Origin: Halieaceae bacterium UBA4438
GTDB taxonomy: Bacteria > Pseudomonadota > Gammaproteobacteria > Pseudomonadales > Halieaceae
Length of the DNA stretch: 8,833 bases
Direction: 5' to 3'
Assembly (NCBI GenBank): GCA_002390485.1
Contig: DGPO01000105.1
Location: 531 to 9,363, forward strand
Shown: positions 1-7,277 of the stretch, one piece after another
How positions within the stretch are numbered: position 1 is the stretch's first letter
Layout: the number at the start of each line of letters is the position of its first letter
Program-made: the position numbers and the translations under genes
The notes under the pieces: generated by a model
Told to the model about the DNA's origin: nothing
What the model saw: only the letters and a program-made list of their open reading frames with translations
Databases searched by the model: none

Positions 1-2432
1 ATGCCGCTTCGCTCCTTTAGCGGTCGAATATCGATGATGCACTCGTGCGCTACGGTTCCCTGTCGCCCCGTGTACAACACGTCGAAGTGGCCTTTGAGGC
101 GCTGAGCAATATAGTTGGCGTGGACAATCGCAGTGCGACTGGCTTCGGTCACGCCTTCGCTGCCCATCATGGCGATGTACATCCAAGAAATAGGCAGGAT
201 GGAAGCGCTGCCAAAAGGCGTTGCAGAGATCACATTATTACTTGCATCGAGCCCTTCCTGCGGCACGACGACCGAGGACGGTAGGTAAGGCGCGAGATGT
301 GCGCCAACGCCTATTGGTCCCATGCCCGGACCGCCGCCACCGTGGGGTATGCAAAACGTCTTGTGAAGGTTTAGGTGCGACACATCGGCACCAAACTTTC
401 CAGGACCCGCCAGGCCAACCAGCGCGTTAAGGTTGGCACCGTCAACATAAACCTGCCCGCCATGGGCGTGAATGAGGGCGCATAGGTCGACGATGGAGGT
501 CTCGAAGACTCCGTGAGTCGAAGGGTAGGTCACCATAATGGCGGCGAGATACTCAGAGTGTGATTCGGTTTTTTCCTTCAAGTCGTGCATGTCAACGTTG
601 CCATTGTCGTCACAGGCGACGAGCACGACTTTCATGCCTGCCATAACGGCACTCGCGGGATTGGTACCGTGCGCTGATGTGGGTATCAAGCAAATATTAC
701 GATGCGCTTCGCCCCGTGCGCGGTGGTAGCGCCTTATCGCCATCAGGCCGGCGTATTCGCCTTGCGCGCCGGAGTTGGGTTGCAAGGACATTGCGTCGTA
801 GCCGGTGCACTCGGTCAGCCACTGCGACAGCTCATTGAGCATTGCGGTGTAGCCTTTGACCTGCTCAGCCGGTGCAAAGGGGTGCATACGCGCAAACTCG
901 GGCCACGAGACCGGAATCATTTCTGCAGCCGCATTAAGTTTCATGGTGCAACTACCCAGCGGAATCATTGAGCGGGTCAACGAAATATCTTTGTTTTCAA
1001 GCCGCTTGAGATAGCGAAGCATCTCCGTTTCAGTCCGGTAGTCTTGAAACAATGGATGGCTGAGATAATCCATCTGCCGAAGGAGGTTTTCAGGAATCCC
1101 CGAAGCACCGGAGACAGGTTCGACACCGAAAATGTTAGCGAGCGTCGCAAGGTCTTCGGTCGTCGTGGTTTCATCGAGCGATACGCCCAAACACGAGGCA
1201 CTGATGCGCCGGCAGTTGTAGCCGTTGTCAGCCGCACGTTGAAGAACTGCCGGCGCGTCGTCGACCTCGACACACAGCGTATCGAACCAGGACTCGTTCA
1301 GCACCTTCAAGCCCCCACTGCGCAGTGATGCGGCGAGTGAAGAGGTTATCGCGTGCACTCGCTCGCCAATCGCTCTCAGTCCGTCGGGACCGTGGTGCAT
1401 GGCGTAGAGACCGGCCATGATGGCCAGGAGTGCTTGAGCTGTACAAATGTTGCTGGTCGCCTTCTCTCGGCGAATGTGTTGCTCACGCGTTTGCATGGCC
1501 ATTCGCAGCGCTTGACGCCCCTTACTGTCTATGGAGACGCCGATAACGCGCCCCGGCAGAGAGCGTTTGAACTCCTCGCGGGTTGCGAAAAACGCAGCGT
1601 GGGGTCCGCCGTAACCCATTGGAACGCCAAATCGTTGCGAGCTTCCCAGTACAACGTCGGCGCCCATCGCACCCGGCGGCTTTAAAACGGTCAGTGCCAA
1701 AAGGTCGGTGGCAACGCCAAACAAAATATTCTTCTCATGGCAGGTTGAAATCGCATGCGAAAGATCGCGCACGTCACCCAAGGTTCCGGGGTATTGCGCC
1801 AAGACGCCGAAGGCGTTGTCGACATCTGCGGCGCATTCTGGGGGGACGATCTCGACAGTGATGTTCAGTGGCTCTGCGCGCGTTTGAATGAGCGAGATGG
1901 TTTGTGGATGACAATCGCTCGTGACGACAAAAGTGGAAGACTTGGACTTTCGATTCATGCGATGCATCAGTGTCATCGCCTCGGCTGCCGCCGTGGCTTC
2001 ATCAAGCAGCGATGCATTGGCGAGCGGCATGCCGGTGAGGTCAATCACCATTTGCTGGTAGGTCAGAAGCGTCTCCAACCTGCCTTGTGATATTTCGGGC
2101 TGGTAAGGCGTATACGCTGTGTACCAGCCGGGATTTTCAAAAACGTTTCTAAGTAAGACGGGCGGCGTAATCGTGTCGTAGTAGCCCATTCCGATGCAAC
2201 TACGAACCACCTTGTTTTGGTCCGCGTAGGTGCGGAGCTTGAGCAGGGCTTCGTTCTCAGTCAGCGCTGTTGGTAGATCCAGCGGCTGGTCCAATTTAAT
2301 ATTGTCGGGCACGGCGGTGGCGATGAGCTCATCGACACTTTGGAATCCTACACTCGTCGCCATCTCGGTCTGCTGTGCGGCTGTTGTCCCAATATGTCGG
2401 TTTTGAAAACGATTTTTTGTATCGTCAAACAT
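1..2432 (-). CDS. gcvP: Glycine dehydrogenase (decarboxylating), glycine cleavage system P-protein, C-terminus cut by window edge
   Basis: The reverse strand reads as one open frame from an ATG (first base 2432) to the left edge: 810 complete codons without a stop. The family is about 950 residues, so roughly the last 150 are outside. The P-protein is a cytoplasmic pyridoxal-phosphate enzyme that decarboxylates glycine and passes the aminomethyl group to the lipoyl arm of the H-protein. Visible hallmarks are RHIG near the N-terminus, [81 protein letters not shown] (Cys about 495), [13 protein letters not shown] and [19 protein letters not shown], where Lys691 is the expected PLP-binding lysine. 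It is the single-chain form, not split gcvPA/gcvPB. The start is supported by alignment of the RHIG region and a G-rich stretch just upstream. It lies 105 bases downstream of greB on the same strand. gcvT and gcvH are not in view. Confidence 0.97.
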   Translation of the reverse strand, partial: MFDDTKNRFQNRHIGTTAAQQTEMATSVGFQSVDELIATAVPDNIKLDQPLDLPTALTENEALLKLRTYADQNKVVRSCIGMGYYDTITPPVLLRNVFENPGWYTAYTPYQPEISQGRLETLLTYQQMVIDLTGMPLANASLLDEATAAAEAMTLMHRMNRKSKSSTFVVTSDCHPQTISLIQTRAEPLNITVEIVPPECAADVDNAFGVLAQYPGTLGDVRDLSHAISTCHEKNILFGVATDLLALTVLKPPGAMGADVVLGSSQRFGVPMGYGGPHAAFFATREEFKRSLPGRVIGVSIDSKGRQALRMAMQTREQHIRREKATSNICTAQALLAIMAGLYAMHHGPDGLRAIGERVHAITSSLAASLRSGGLKVLNESWFDTLCVEVDDAPAVLQRAADNGYNCRRISASCLGVSLDETTTTEDLATLANIFGVEPVSGASGIPENLLRQMDYLSHPLFQDYRTETEMLRYLKRLENKDISLTRSMIPLGSCTMKLNAAAEMIPVSWPEFARMHPFAPAEQVKGYTAMLNELSQWLTECTGYDAMSLQPNSGAQGEYAGLMAIRRYHRARGEAHRNICLIPTSAHGTNPASAVMAGMKVVLVACDDNGNVDMHDLKEKTESHSEYLAAIMVTYPSTHGVFETSIVDLCALIHAHGGQVYVDGANLNALVGLAGPGKFGADVSHLNLHKTFCIPHGGGGPGMGPIGVGAHLAPYLPSSVVVPQEGLDASNNVISATPFGSASILPISWMYIAMMGSEGVTEASRTAIVHANYIAQRLKGHFDVLYTGRQGTVAHECIIDIRPLKERSG

Positions 2433-2445
2433 CGGTGCCCCCCCC
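2433..2445 (-). promoter_or_regulatory. Homopolymeric G8 ribosome binding site of gcvP
   Basis: On the minus strand a run of eight G's (2445 to 2438) lies five bases before the gcvP ATG. No standard AGGAGG-like sequence is present. A GGGGG stretch can pair with the CCUCC of 16S rRNA through one G·U wobble, in several registers, so this run is the likely Shine-Dalgarno. That role is inferred from position only. Confidence 0.5.
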
Positions 2446-2463
2446 GGCGAAGTGAAGCAAAAG

Positions 2464-2472
2464 ATGGTAGCA
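2464..2472 (-). promoter_or_regulatory. Weak candidate extended -10 element for gcvP
   Basis: The minus strand reads TGCTACCAT here, resembling an extended -10 (TGnTAnnAT), about 32 bases before the gcvP ATG. I find no convincing -35. Cotranscription with greB is an equally good explanation. The rest of the greB–gcvP gap shows no clear terminator, and it is too short for a typical tandem glycine riboswitch. Confidence 0.22.
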
Positions 2473-2537
2473 CTCTGGCGGCTTAAGTGGCGGTCAGTCC
2501 TTGGTAATTGTGAGTTTGACAGGTCGTCAGTCGTCGC

Positions 2538-3035
2538 CTATGCGTAGGAAACCGAGTGAACAAACCACTCGCGACTGCCTTCGGGATTGTTGACAACGAC
2601 CGTGTCTCCGGGCGCTTTCCCGAGAAGCGCTTTTCCCAAGGGGGAGTCGCAGCTTAAGAGACCCGAACGCACATCAAACTCATCAGGACCGACCAGTCTA
2701 TACTCGTGAGACACACCGGCGTCGTCCTCTAATCGCACCCACCCACCAAAATATACTTTGTGCATATCGGTCGGCGTTGTGTCGACAACCGTGAGTTCAT
2801 CCAACCTTTTTTGCAAAAAGCGGACGCGGCTGTCGATTTCTCTCAGGCGTTTTTTCCCGTAAATGTAGTCACCATTCTCGGATCGATCGCCATTGAGCGC
2901 CGCGGCATGAACGACCGCCGTGACTTGAGGTCGCTCGATCTTCCACAGCTGATGTAACTCATGGCGCAGCTGCGTCGCACCCTCGGGGGTGATATAGGGT
3001 GATCCTTTGATGCGTGGTGCTTGGTATCGAGACAT
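2538..3035 (-). CDS. greB: Transcript cleavage factor GreB
   Basis: This 165-residue protein matches GreB along its whole length (E. coli GreB is 158). Gre factors enter the secondary channel of backtracked RNA polymerase and stimulate cleavage of the RNA 3' end, so elongation can resume. The N-terminal coiled coil covers about residues 17–85 and carries GDRSENGDY at 49–57. Asp50 and Glu53 match the acidic tip that positions the catalytic metal. The following KKRLREIDSRVRFL is typical of GreB. The C-terminal FKBP-like domain contains FGGWVRLEDD, YRLVGPDEFD and a SCDSPLGKALLGK segment typical of the family's 'DSP-ALL' region. The start has a good Shine-Dalgarno (GGAGAG, minus strand, 3044–3039) three bases before the ATG. 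It is transcribed divergently from the peptidase gene and may run on into gcvP. Confidence 0.97.
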   Translation of the reverse strand: MSRYQAPRIKGSPYITPEGATQLRHELHQLWKIERPQVTAVVHAAALNGDRSENGDYIYGKKRLREIDSRVRFLQKRLDELTVVDTTPTDMHKVYFGGWVRLEDDAGVSHEYRLVGPDEFDVRSGLLSCDSPLGKALLGKAPGDTVVVNNPEGSREWFVHSVSYA

Positions 3036-3095
3036 CGACTCTCCAAATTGAGTCCTGCCAGCGTATGGCTATGGATTCATGCGCGCCCTTGAGAG

Positions 3096-3103
3096 ACTAT
3101 ATT
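3096..3103. promoter_or_regulatory. Candidate shared -10 region of divergent promoters (greB / M23 peptidase)
   Basis: In the 91-base gap between divergent genes, the plus strand has TATATT (3098–3103) and the minus strand has TATAGT (3101–3096). Each matches the sigma-70 -10 consensus at 5 of 6 positions. They overlap almost completely, as in nearly symmetric bidirectional promoters. No strong -35 is seen on either strand; TTCATG (3077–3082) is a weak plus-strand possibility with a 15-base spacer. A second -10-like TACTAT lies at 3120–3125, directly before the peptidase start, and is probably too close to it. Confidence 0.35.
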
Positions 3104-3126
3104 GTGCACTTTGAACGGATACTATC

Positions 3127-3948
3127 ATGCGACTCTTGACCGTCTTTACGCTCCTATTGTTTCTCTATGCAGTCCCTGGTGCGGCGTCTGACGCCCCATG
3201 TCCCGCGCTTGAGGGCGACTTTATACCGGGCGGATTGGTGTGGGGACGTGTTGAGCCTGGGAGTCAGTTACGGTTTATTCAAATCGATGTGCCGGTATTG
3301 TCCGACGGATCTTTTGTTTTGGGGCTGGGTCGAGACGCCGCGACGCAGGTTGATCTGGTAATTGACGAGCGACAGACCTGTACGTTTGAGTTGGCAACGC
3401 GAGAGTATCGGATTTCGAGGGTTGAAGGGGTTCCTCAGCGGACCGTGACGCCGCCTGAAGCGCAGCTGGCGCGTATACGCAAAGAGCGGCAGTTGGTGCG
3501 GACGGCAAAGGCACGACGGATAGAAAATGAAGGGTACCTAAAAGCAGTGCTTTCGGGCCTGAGTTGGCCCGCGACGGGCCGAATTAGTGGGGTTTATGGC
3601 AGTCAGCGCTTTTATAATGGAACACCGGGTAACCCACACTATGGCGTCGATGTTGCAAGGCCGACGGGTACACCGGTGCATGCGCCGGGTCCGGGCGTGG
3701 TCACACTGGCCGAGTCCGACCTTTTCTATTCGGGTGGCACAATCATCCTCGATCACGGCTATGGATTGAGCTCATCATTTCTTCACATGAGTCAGATTGA
3801 TGTTCGCGTCGGCGACGTTCTTGAGACAGGTGATGTCATGGGGGCGATTGGCGCGACCGGCCGTGCGACTGGACCGCATCTGGATTGGCGAATGAGTTGG
3901 TTTAATCAACGTGTGGATCCACAGTTGCTCGTCCCACCCATGCCCTAG
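3127..3948 (+). CDS. Secreted M23-family (LytM-like) peptidase with His-Leu-Asp active-site variant
   Basis: This is a 273-residue predicted exported protein. Residues 1–20 form a signal peptide: Arg2, a leucine-rich core and a small-residue end, with cleavage near Ala20. An N-terminal beta-rich region (about 24–105) holds two cysteines (25, 85) that might form a disulfide. A charged helical linker (about 109–140) leads to the M23 domain (about 145–268). M23 enzymes are zinc peptidases that cut peptide cross-links in murein, or, when degenerate, activate amidases. HYGVD supplies His171 and Asp175 as zinc ligands, and FLHMS supplies His220. The usual final HxH reads GPHLDW: His251 is present but the third zinc-ligand position is Asp253. 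The fold also has the [10 protein letters not shown] and VDPQLL signatures. The start follows a weak CGGA-like site. Whether it is an active hydrolase is uncertain; periplasmic location is inferred. Confidence 0.9.
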   Translation: MRLLTVFTLLLFLYAVPGAASDAPCPALEGDFIPGGLVWGRVEPGSQLRFIQIDVPVLSDGSFVLGLGRDAATQVDLVIDERQTCTFELATREYRISRVEGVPQRTVTPPEAQLARIRKERQLVRTAKARRIENEGYLKAVLSGLSWPATGRISGVYGSQRFYNGTPGNPHYGVDVARPTGTPVHAPGPGVVTLAESDLFYSGGTIILDHGYGLSSSFLHMSQIDVRVGDVLETGDVMGAIGATGRATGPHLDWRMSWFNQRVDPQLLVPPMP

Positions 3949-3962
3949 TGCACAGAAGCGCG

Positions 3963-3968
3963 TATACT
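3963..3968 (+). promoter_or_regulatory. Possible -10 element upstream of the ycaR–HIT pair
   Basis: TATACT matches the sigma-70 -10 consensus at 5 of 6 positions. It lies 26 bases before the GTG start of the YcaR-like gene and just after the peptidase stop codon. No good -35 is found at 16–18 bases upstream, so this is only a candidate; readthrough from the peptidase gene is also possible. Confidence 0.3.
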
Positions 3969-3982
3969 TTAGGGCTGCCAAG

Positions 3983-3989
3983 AAGGAGA
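3983..3989 (+). promoter_or_regulatory. Ribosome binding site that fixes the GTG start of the YcaR-like gene
   Basis: AAGGAGA is a near-perfect Shine-Dalgarno, with six bases between GGAG and the GTG at 3995. It rules in this GTG over the upstream in-frame ATG at 3911, which lies inside the peptidase gene. Confidence 0.85.
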
Positions 3990-3994
3990 TCTTT

Positions 3995-4180
3995 GTGCTC
4001 GATAAAAAGTTATTGCAAATATTGGTCTGTCCCGTGACGAAGGCGCCTTTGGACTACGATGAGACACGCCAAGAGCTCGTCTGTAAGGCGAGTGGTTTGG
4101 CCTACCCTGTGCGCGATGGGATTCCGGTGTTGCTCGAGGGTGAAGCGCGCGTATTGAGCGCTGATGAGAAGTTGGGGTGA
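3995..4180 (+). CDS. ycaR: YcaR / UPF0434 small Trm112-like protein
   Basis: This is a 61-residue protein starting at GTG, the usual size for the family. It opens with [18 protein letters not shown] and continues with [20 protein letters not shown], the standard YcaR pattern. Cys12 lies in the C-P-V-T-K-A-P-L segment and Cys30 in the second strand; only two cysteines are present, so a full four-cysteine zinc site is not apparent. Trm112 proteins are small partners that stabilise methyltransferases acting on tRNA, rRNA or release factors. The partner of bacterial YcaR is not established as far as I know, so the role here is inferred from fold family only. In E. coli ycaR sits between lpxK and kdsB; here it is next to a HIT gene and alaS instead. 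Its stop overlaps the next gene's GTG start by four bases (GTGA), suggesting translational coupling. Confidence 0.9.
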   Translation: MLDKKLLQILVCPVTKAPLDYDETRQELVCKASGLAYPVRDGIPVLLEGEARVLSADEKLG

Positions 4181-4545
4181 GCCCAGTGGAAGACACTATT
4201 TTTGGGAAAATTACGCGCGGCGAAATACCGACCGATTTTTTGTACGAAGACGACCGCTGTGTGGTCATTCGCGACTTGTACCCGCAAGCCCCTACCCACG
4301 TTCTTATTATTCCCCGTCAACCGATTGCGATGCTCAGTGCGGCAAGCGAAAATGACCAGGCGCTTTTAGGGCACCTGTTACTTGTTGCTGGCAAAATCGC
4401 GGAGCAGTTGGGTGTCCAAGACGCCTTCAGGCTCGTGATTAATAATGGTGAAGGGGGTGGCCAAACGGTGTTTCACCTACACCTGCACCTGTTGGCCGGT
4501 CGCGACATGAAAGAGGGCGAGTTAGCTCAGGGCTTGGCGCGATAA
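4177..4545 (+). CDS. hinT: HIT-domain nucleotide hydrolase/transferase, Hint-type
   Basis: This 122-residue protein closely follows the Hint branch of the histidine triad superfamily: [20 protein letters not shown] at the N-terminus, [13 protein letters not shown] in the middle, and [19 protein letters not shown] at the C-terminal end. The triad is His100, His102 and His104, where the second histidine of HxHxH is expected to be the catalytic nucleophile. Hint proteins hydrolyse purine nucleoside phosphoramidates, including aminoacyl-adenylates made by tRNA synthetases. It is therefore suggestive, though unproven, that alaS follows 37 bases downstream. The GTG at 4177 overlaps the YcaR stop. 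A second GTG at 4186 would give a protein beginning MEDTIFGKI, with GGGGTGA five bases ahead as a plausible Shine-Dalgarno. The sequence does not decide between them. Confidence 0.93.
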   Translation: MSPVEDTIFGKITRGEIPTDFLYEDDRCVVIRDLYPQAPTHVLIIPRQPIAMLSAASENDQALLGHLLLVAGKIAEQLGVQDAFRLVINNGEGGGQTVFHLHLHLLAGRDMKEGELAQGLAR

Positions 4546-4582
4546 TTTTCCGTACGTTATTTGATTTGTAGAGACCCAATGC

Positions 4583-7183
4583 ATGAAAACTGCTGACATT
4601 CGAGAAGCGTTTCTGTCGTACTTTGAGCGGCAGCAGCACACGCGTGTTGCTTCGAGCTCCTTGGTGCCACACGACGATCCCACGCTGTTGTTCACGAACG
4701 CGGGAATGAACCAATTTAAAGACACATTTCTGGGTGTGGAAACACGTGATTATCATCGCGCGGTATCGAGTCAGCGCTGTGTGAGAGCGGGCGGAAAACA
4801 CAACGACCTCGAAAACGTGGGTTACACCGCTCGGCACCATACCTTTTTTGAAATGTTGGGTAATTTTAGTTTTGGCGACTACTTCAAGCGAGAAGCGATC
4901 AACTTTGCATGGACTTTTTTGACGGAGGACCTGCAACTCCCAAAAGAGAAGCTCTGGGTGACCGTTCACACCTCAGACGATGAAGCTGCGAAGATTTGGA
5001 TTGACGAGATAGGGGTGGATGCGAACCGGTTGTCGCGGTTAGACGAGGACAACTTCTGGCAGATGGGTGATACCGGCCCCTGCGGTCCAAGCTCTGAGAT
5101 CTTTTACGACCACGGGGCTGATGTGCCCGGTGGGCCGCCCGGATCTCCTGACGATGATTTGGATCGTTACATTGAAATTTGGAACTTGGTGTTCATGCAG
5201 TACAACCGAGACAGCTCGGGTGAGCTCCATGCCTTGCCCGCGCCCTCCGTTGACACAGGAATGGGGCTCGAGCGCATTGCGGCCGTACTCCAAGGCGTTC
5301 ACAACAATTACGACATTGATCTGTTTAAGGCGTTAATTGCCGCGGCGGCGAGTGAGTTAGAGGTCAAGGACTTGTCTCACACATCGCTGAGGGTGGTTGC
5401 GGATCACCTGCGGGCCTGCGCATTTTTAGTCTCAGACGGGGTGTTGCCGAGCAATGAGGGCCGCGGCTATGTGCTTAGGCGCATATTGCGGCGCGCTATT
5501 CGCCACGGGAATAAGTTAGGGGCGACCGAGCCATTTTTTGCGAAGTTGGTTCCTGCGCTAGTGGCCGAAATGGGCCCAGCTTATCCTGAGCTTGTGAATC
5601 AACAAGCCGCCATTATTAAAGCGCTGGCCGCTGAGGAACTGCAGTTTGCGCGCACCCTTGATAAGGGAATGGATATTCTAGAGGACGCGTTGTCATCGCT
5701 CGAAGGCGGTCTCATTCCGGGCGACGTCGTGTTTCGGCTTTATGATACGTACGGATTTCCCGTTGATTTGACGAATGATATTGCGCGTGAGCGAGGACTT
5801 GAGCTCGATCTTGACGGCTACCAGGCCGCGATGCAGGAACAACGCAAACGCTCTCAGGAGAGCGGCGCCTTCCAGGTTGACTACAACAACGTTGTCACTG
5901 TCGACGGCGAAACCGAATTTTTGGGGTACCGTCAGACCACAGTGGACGCGACGGTCCGAGGTTTGATTGTCGCAGGTCAATCTCAACAGACCGCGTCGGA
6001 AGGTGATGAGGTGACTGTGGTGTTGGACCGCACGCCGTTTTATGCCGAGAGCGGTGGTCAGGTGGGCGATACAGGCTACTTGGTATCCCCCGGGGCGAAG
6101 TTAGAGGTCAGAGACACCACCAAAGCTCAGGGTCATCATTTGCATCATGCCCGCGTCGTTGAAGGGGCGCTCGACCTGGAAAGTCAGGTTGCCGCCACAA
6201 TCGATAACTCACTGCGACTGCGTATCAAGTCGAATCATTCGGCGACGCACCTGATGCACGAGGCGCTGAGGCAAGTTCTCGGTGATCACGTGCAGCAAAA
6301 GGGCTCATTGGTCGATGCGGATAAGTTGCGATTTGATTTCTCACACACAGAGGCCGTCAGTTCGGCTGAACTTTCTCAAGTGGCGCAAATTGTGAACGAT
6401 CAAGTGCGTGGTAACTCAGAGGTTTTGACGCAAGAGATGGGCATGGACGATGCTGTTGCGGCGGGTGCAACCGCATTGTTTGGTGAAAAGTACGGTGATG
6501 AAGTCCGCGTGTTAACCATGGGCTCTGAGCGGTTTTCTGTAGAGCTTTGCGGTGGTACTCATGTCGAGCGCACGGGAGACATTGGATTGTTCCGTATTGT
6601 CAGTGAGGGTGGTGTTGCCGCTGGGGTTCGACGCATCGAGGCCGTCACTGGTATGGGGGCGCTTGACAGTGTAGCTATGGCGGATCAGGCACTGGCTGAA
6701 ATCTGCGAGGTGGTTAAAGCATCCCCCAGCAATGCCGCAGGAAAAGTGGTTGGTTTGCGCAAAGAGGTTCGGGAGCTCGAGAAACAAGTCACACAACTCA
6801 AGCAAAAACTGGCAACCGGTGCAGGTGCCGACCTGACCGCCTCAGCGGTTGATATTGCCGGGGTTAAAGTGCTTGGAACCATCGTCGATGGTGCTGACTC
6901 CTCGACGCTGCGTCAGACGCTGGATCACTGCAAAAACAAACTCGGCTCGGGCGTCGTACTGTTGGCCGCTGTTGAGGGGGACAAGATCTCGCTTGTGGCC
7001 GGCGTGACACCTGACCTTGTTGATCGCGTTAAAGCGGGTGATGTCATGAGAGAATTCGCGGCGCGTGTAGGCGGTAAGGGTGGTGGGCGACCGGATATGG
7101 CTCAAGGCGGTGGTACAGATGTTTCTGCATTGAAACCAGCGCTGGGCGAGTTGGCCTCATGGGTTGCTGATCGGCTCACCTGA
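4583..7183 (+). CDS. alaS: Alanyl-tRNA synthetase
   Basis: This is a complete 866-residue class II synthetase (E. coli AlaS is 876) that charges tRNA-Ala and edits mischarged Ser and Gly. The catalytic domain holds motif 1 around [12 protein letters not shown] (36–47), motif 2 around [13 protein letters not shown] to [15 protein letters not shown] (68–102), and motif 3 at GMGLERI (226–232). The tRNA-recognition helical region includes the [17 protein letters not shown] segment. The editing domain has the zinc-site residues HSATH (His552, His556) and CGGTH (Cys656, His660). A short coiled coil at about 724–744 leads to the C-Ala domain, ending with [15 protein letters not shown] (830–844). All key residues are present, with no sign of truncation. 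The ATG at 4583 fits the family N-terminus, but its Shine-Dalgarno is poor (a GAGA at 4571–4574). A GATAAT at 4541–4546, inside the HIT gene end, could be a -10, but no -35 accompanies it. Confidence 0.98.
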   Translation: MKTADIREAFLSYFERQQHTRVASSSLVPHDDPTLLFTNAGMNQFKDTFLGVETRDYHRAVSSQRCVRAGGKHNDLENVGYTARHHTFFEMLGNFSFGDYFKREAINFAWTFLTEDLQLPKEKLWVTVHTSDDEAAKIWIDEIGVDANRLSRLDEDNFWQMGDTGPCGPSSEIFYDHGADVPGGPPGSPDDDLDRYIEIWNLVFMQYNRDSSGELHALPAPSVDTGMGLERIAAVLQGVHNNYDIDLFKALIAAAASELEVKDLSHTSLRVVADHLRACAFLVSDGVLPSNEGRGYVLRRILRRAIRHGNKLGATEPFFAKLVPALVAEMGPAYPELVNQQAAIIKALAAEELQFARTLDKGMDILEDALSSLEGGLIPGDVVFRLYDTYGFPVDLTNDIARERGLELDLDGYQAAMQEQRKRSQESGAFQVDYNNVVTVDGETEFLGYRQTTVDATVRGLIVAGQSQQTASEGDEVTVVLDRTPFYAESGGQVGDTGYLVSPGAKLEVRDTTKAQGHHLHHARVVEGALDLESQVAATIDNSLRLRIKSNHSATHLMHEALRQVLGDHVQQKGSLVDADKLRFDFSHTEAVSSAELSQVAQIVNDQVRGNSEVLTQEMGMDDAVAAGATALFGEKYGDEVRVLTMGSERFSVELCGGTHVERTGDIGLFRIVSEGGVAAGVRRIEAVTGMGALDSVAMADQALAEICEVVKASPSNAAGKVVGLRKEVRELEKQVTQLKQKLATGAGADLTASAVDIAGVKVLGTIVDGADSSTLRQTLDHCKNKLGSGVVLLAAVEGDKISLVAGVTPDLVDRVKAGDVMREFAARVGGKGGGRPDMAQGGGTDVSALKPALGELASWVADRLT

Positions 7184-7220
7184 GTCGCTCTAAACGCTAT
7201 TTTGCACGCTTGTTTCGGCT

Positions 7221-7248
7221 TTTAGTCACGACGTAAACCGTGTTTAAT
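7221..7248 (+). promoter_or_regulatory. lysC: Candidate sigma-70 promoter of lysC
   Basis: A -10-like TTTAAT (7243–7248, 5 of 6 consensus positions) follows a weak -35-like TTTAGT (7221–7226) with a 16-base spacer. The start site would fall near 7255, giving a leader of about 20 bases. Support is by pattern only. Confidence 0.3.
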
Positions 7249-7266
7249 ACGCGGCTCTCACGGTTT
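7235..7266. repeat. 8-bp perfect inverted repeat upstream of lysC
   Basis: AAACCGTG (7235–7242) and CACGGTTT (7259–7266) are exact reverse complements separated by 16 bases. In a transcript from upstream this would form a stem-loop ending 11 bases before the lysC ATG. In DNA it brackets the candidate -10 and could be an operator. The right arm is not followed by a T-run, so it is not a standard terminator for alaS. The alaS–lysC gap is too short for a typical lysine riboswitch. Confidence 0.55.
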
Positions 7267-7277
7267 CCTTAAAGATT

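Noticed and set aside
45..2090. Several plus-strand open frames of 60–111 codons in the left part
   Set aside because: All are antisense to gcvP, whose reading frame is open and conserved over the whole stretch.
2433..2537. Glycine riboswitch before gcvP
   Set aside because: The greB–gcvP gap is 105 bases, too short for the usual tandem aptamer, and I could not recognise the aptamer core.
3911..3994. Upstream ATG extending the YcaR-like protein to 89 residues
   Set aside because: The extension lies inside the peptidase coding end, lacks family similarity, and the strong AAGGAG site places the start at GTG 3995.
4579..4596. Five-codon open frame ATGCAT…TGA overlapping the alaS start, as a regulatory leader peptide
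   Set aside because: It has no Shine-Dalgarno of its own, no alanine codons, and such short frames arise often by chance.
4439..4969. 176-codon minus-strand open frame across the HIT end and alaS start
   Set aside because: It is antisense to two clearly conserved genes, has no recognisable protein family signature, and looks like a codon-composition shadow.
7184..7277. Lysine riboswitch before lysC
   Set aside because: The gap is 94 bases while the lysine aptamer alone is about 170, and no matching helices are seen beyond the single inverted repeat.
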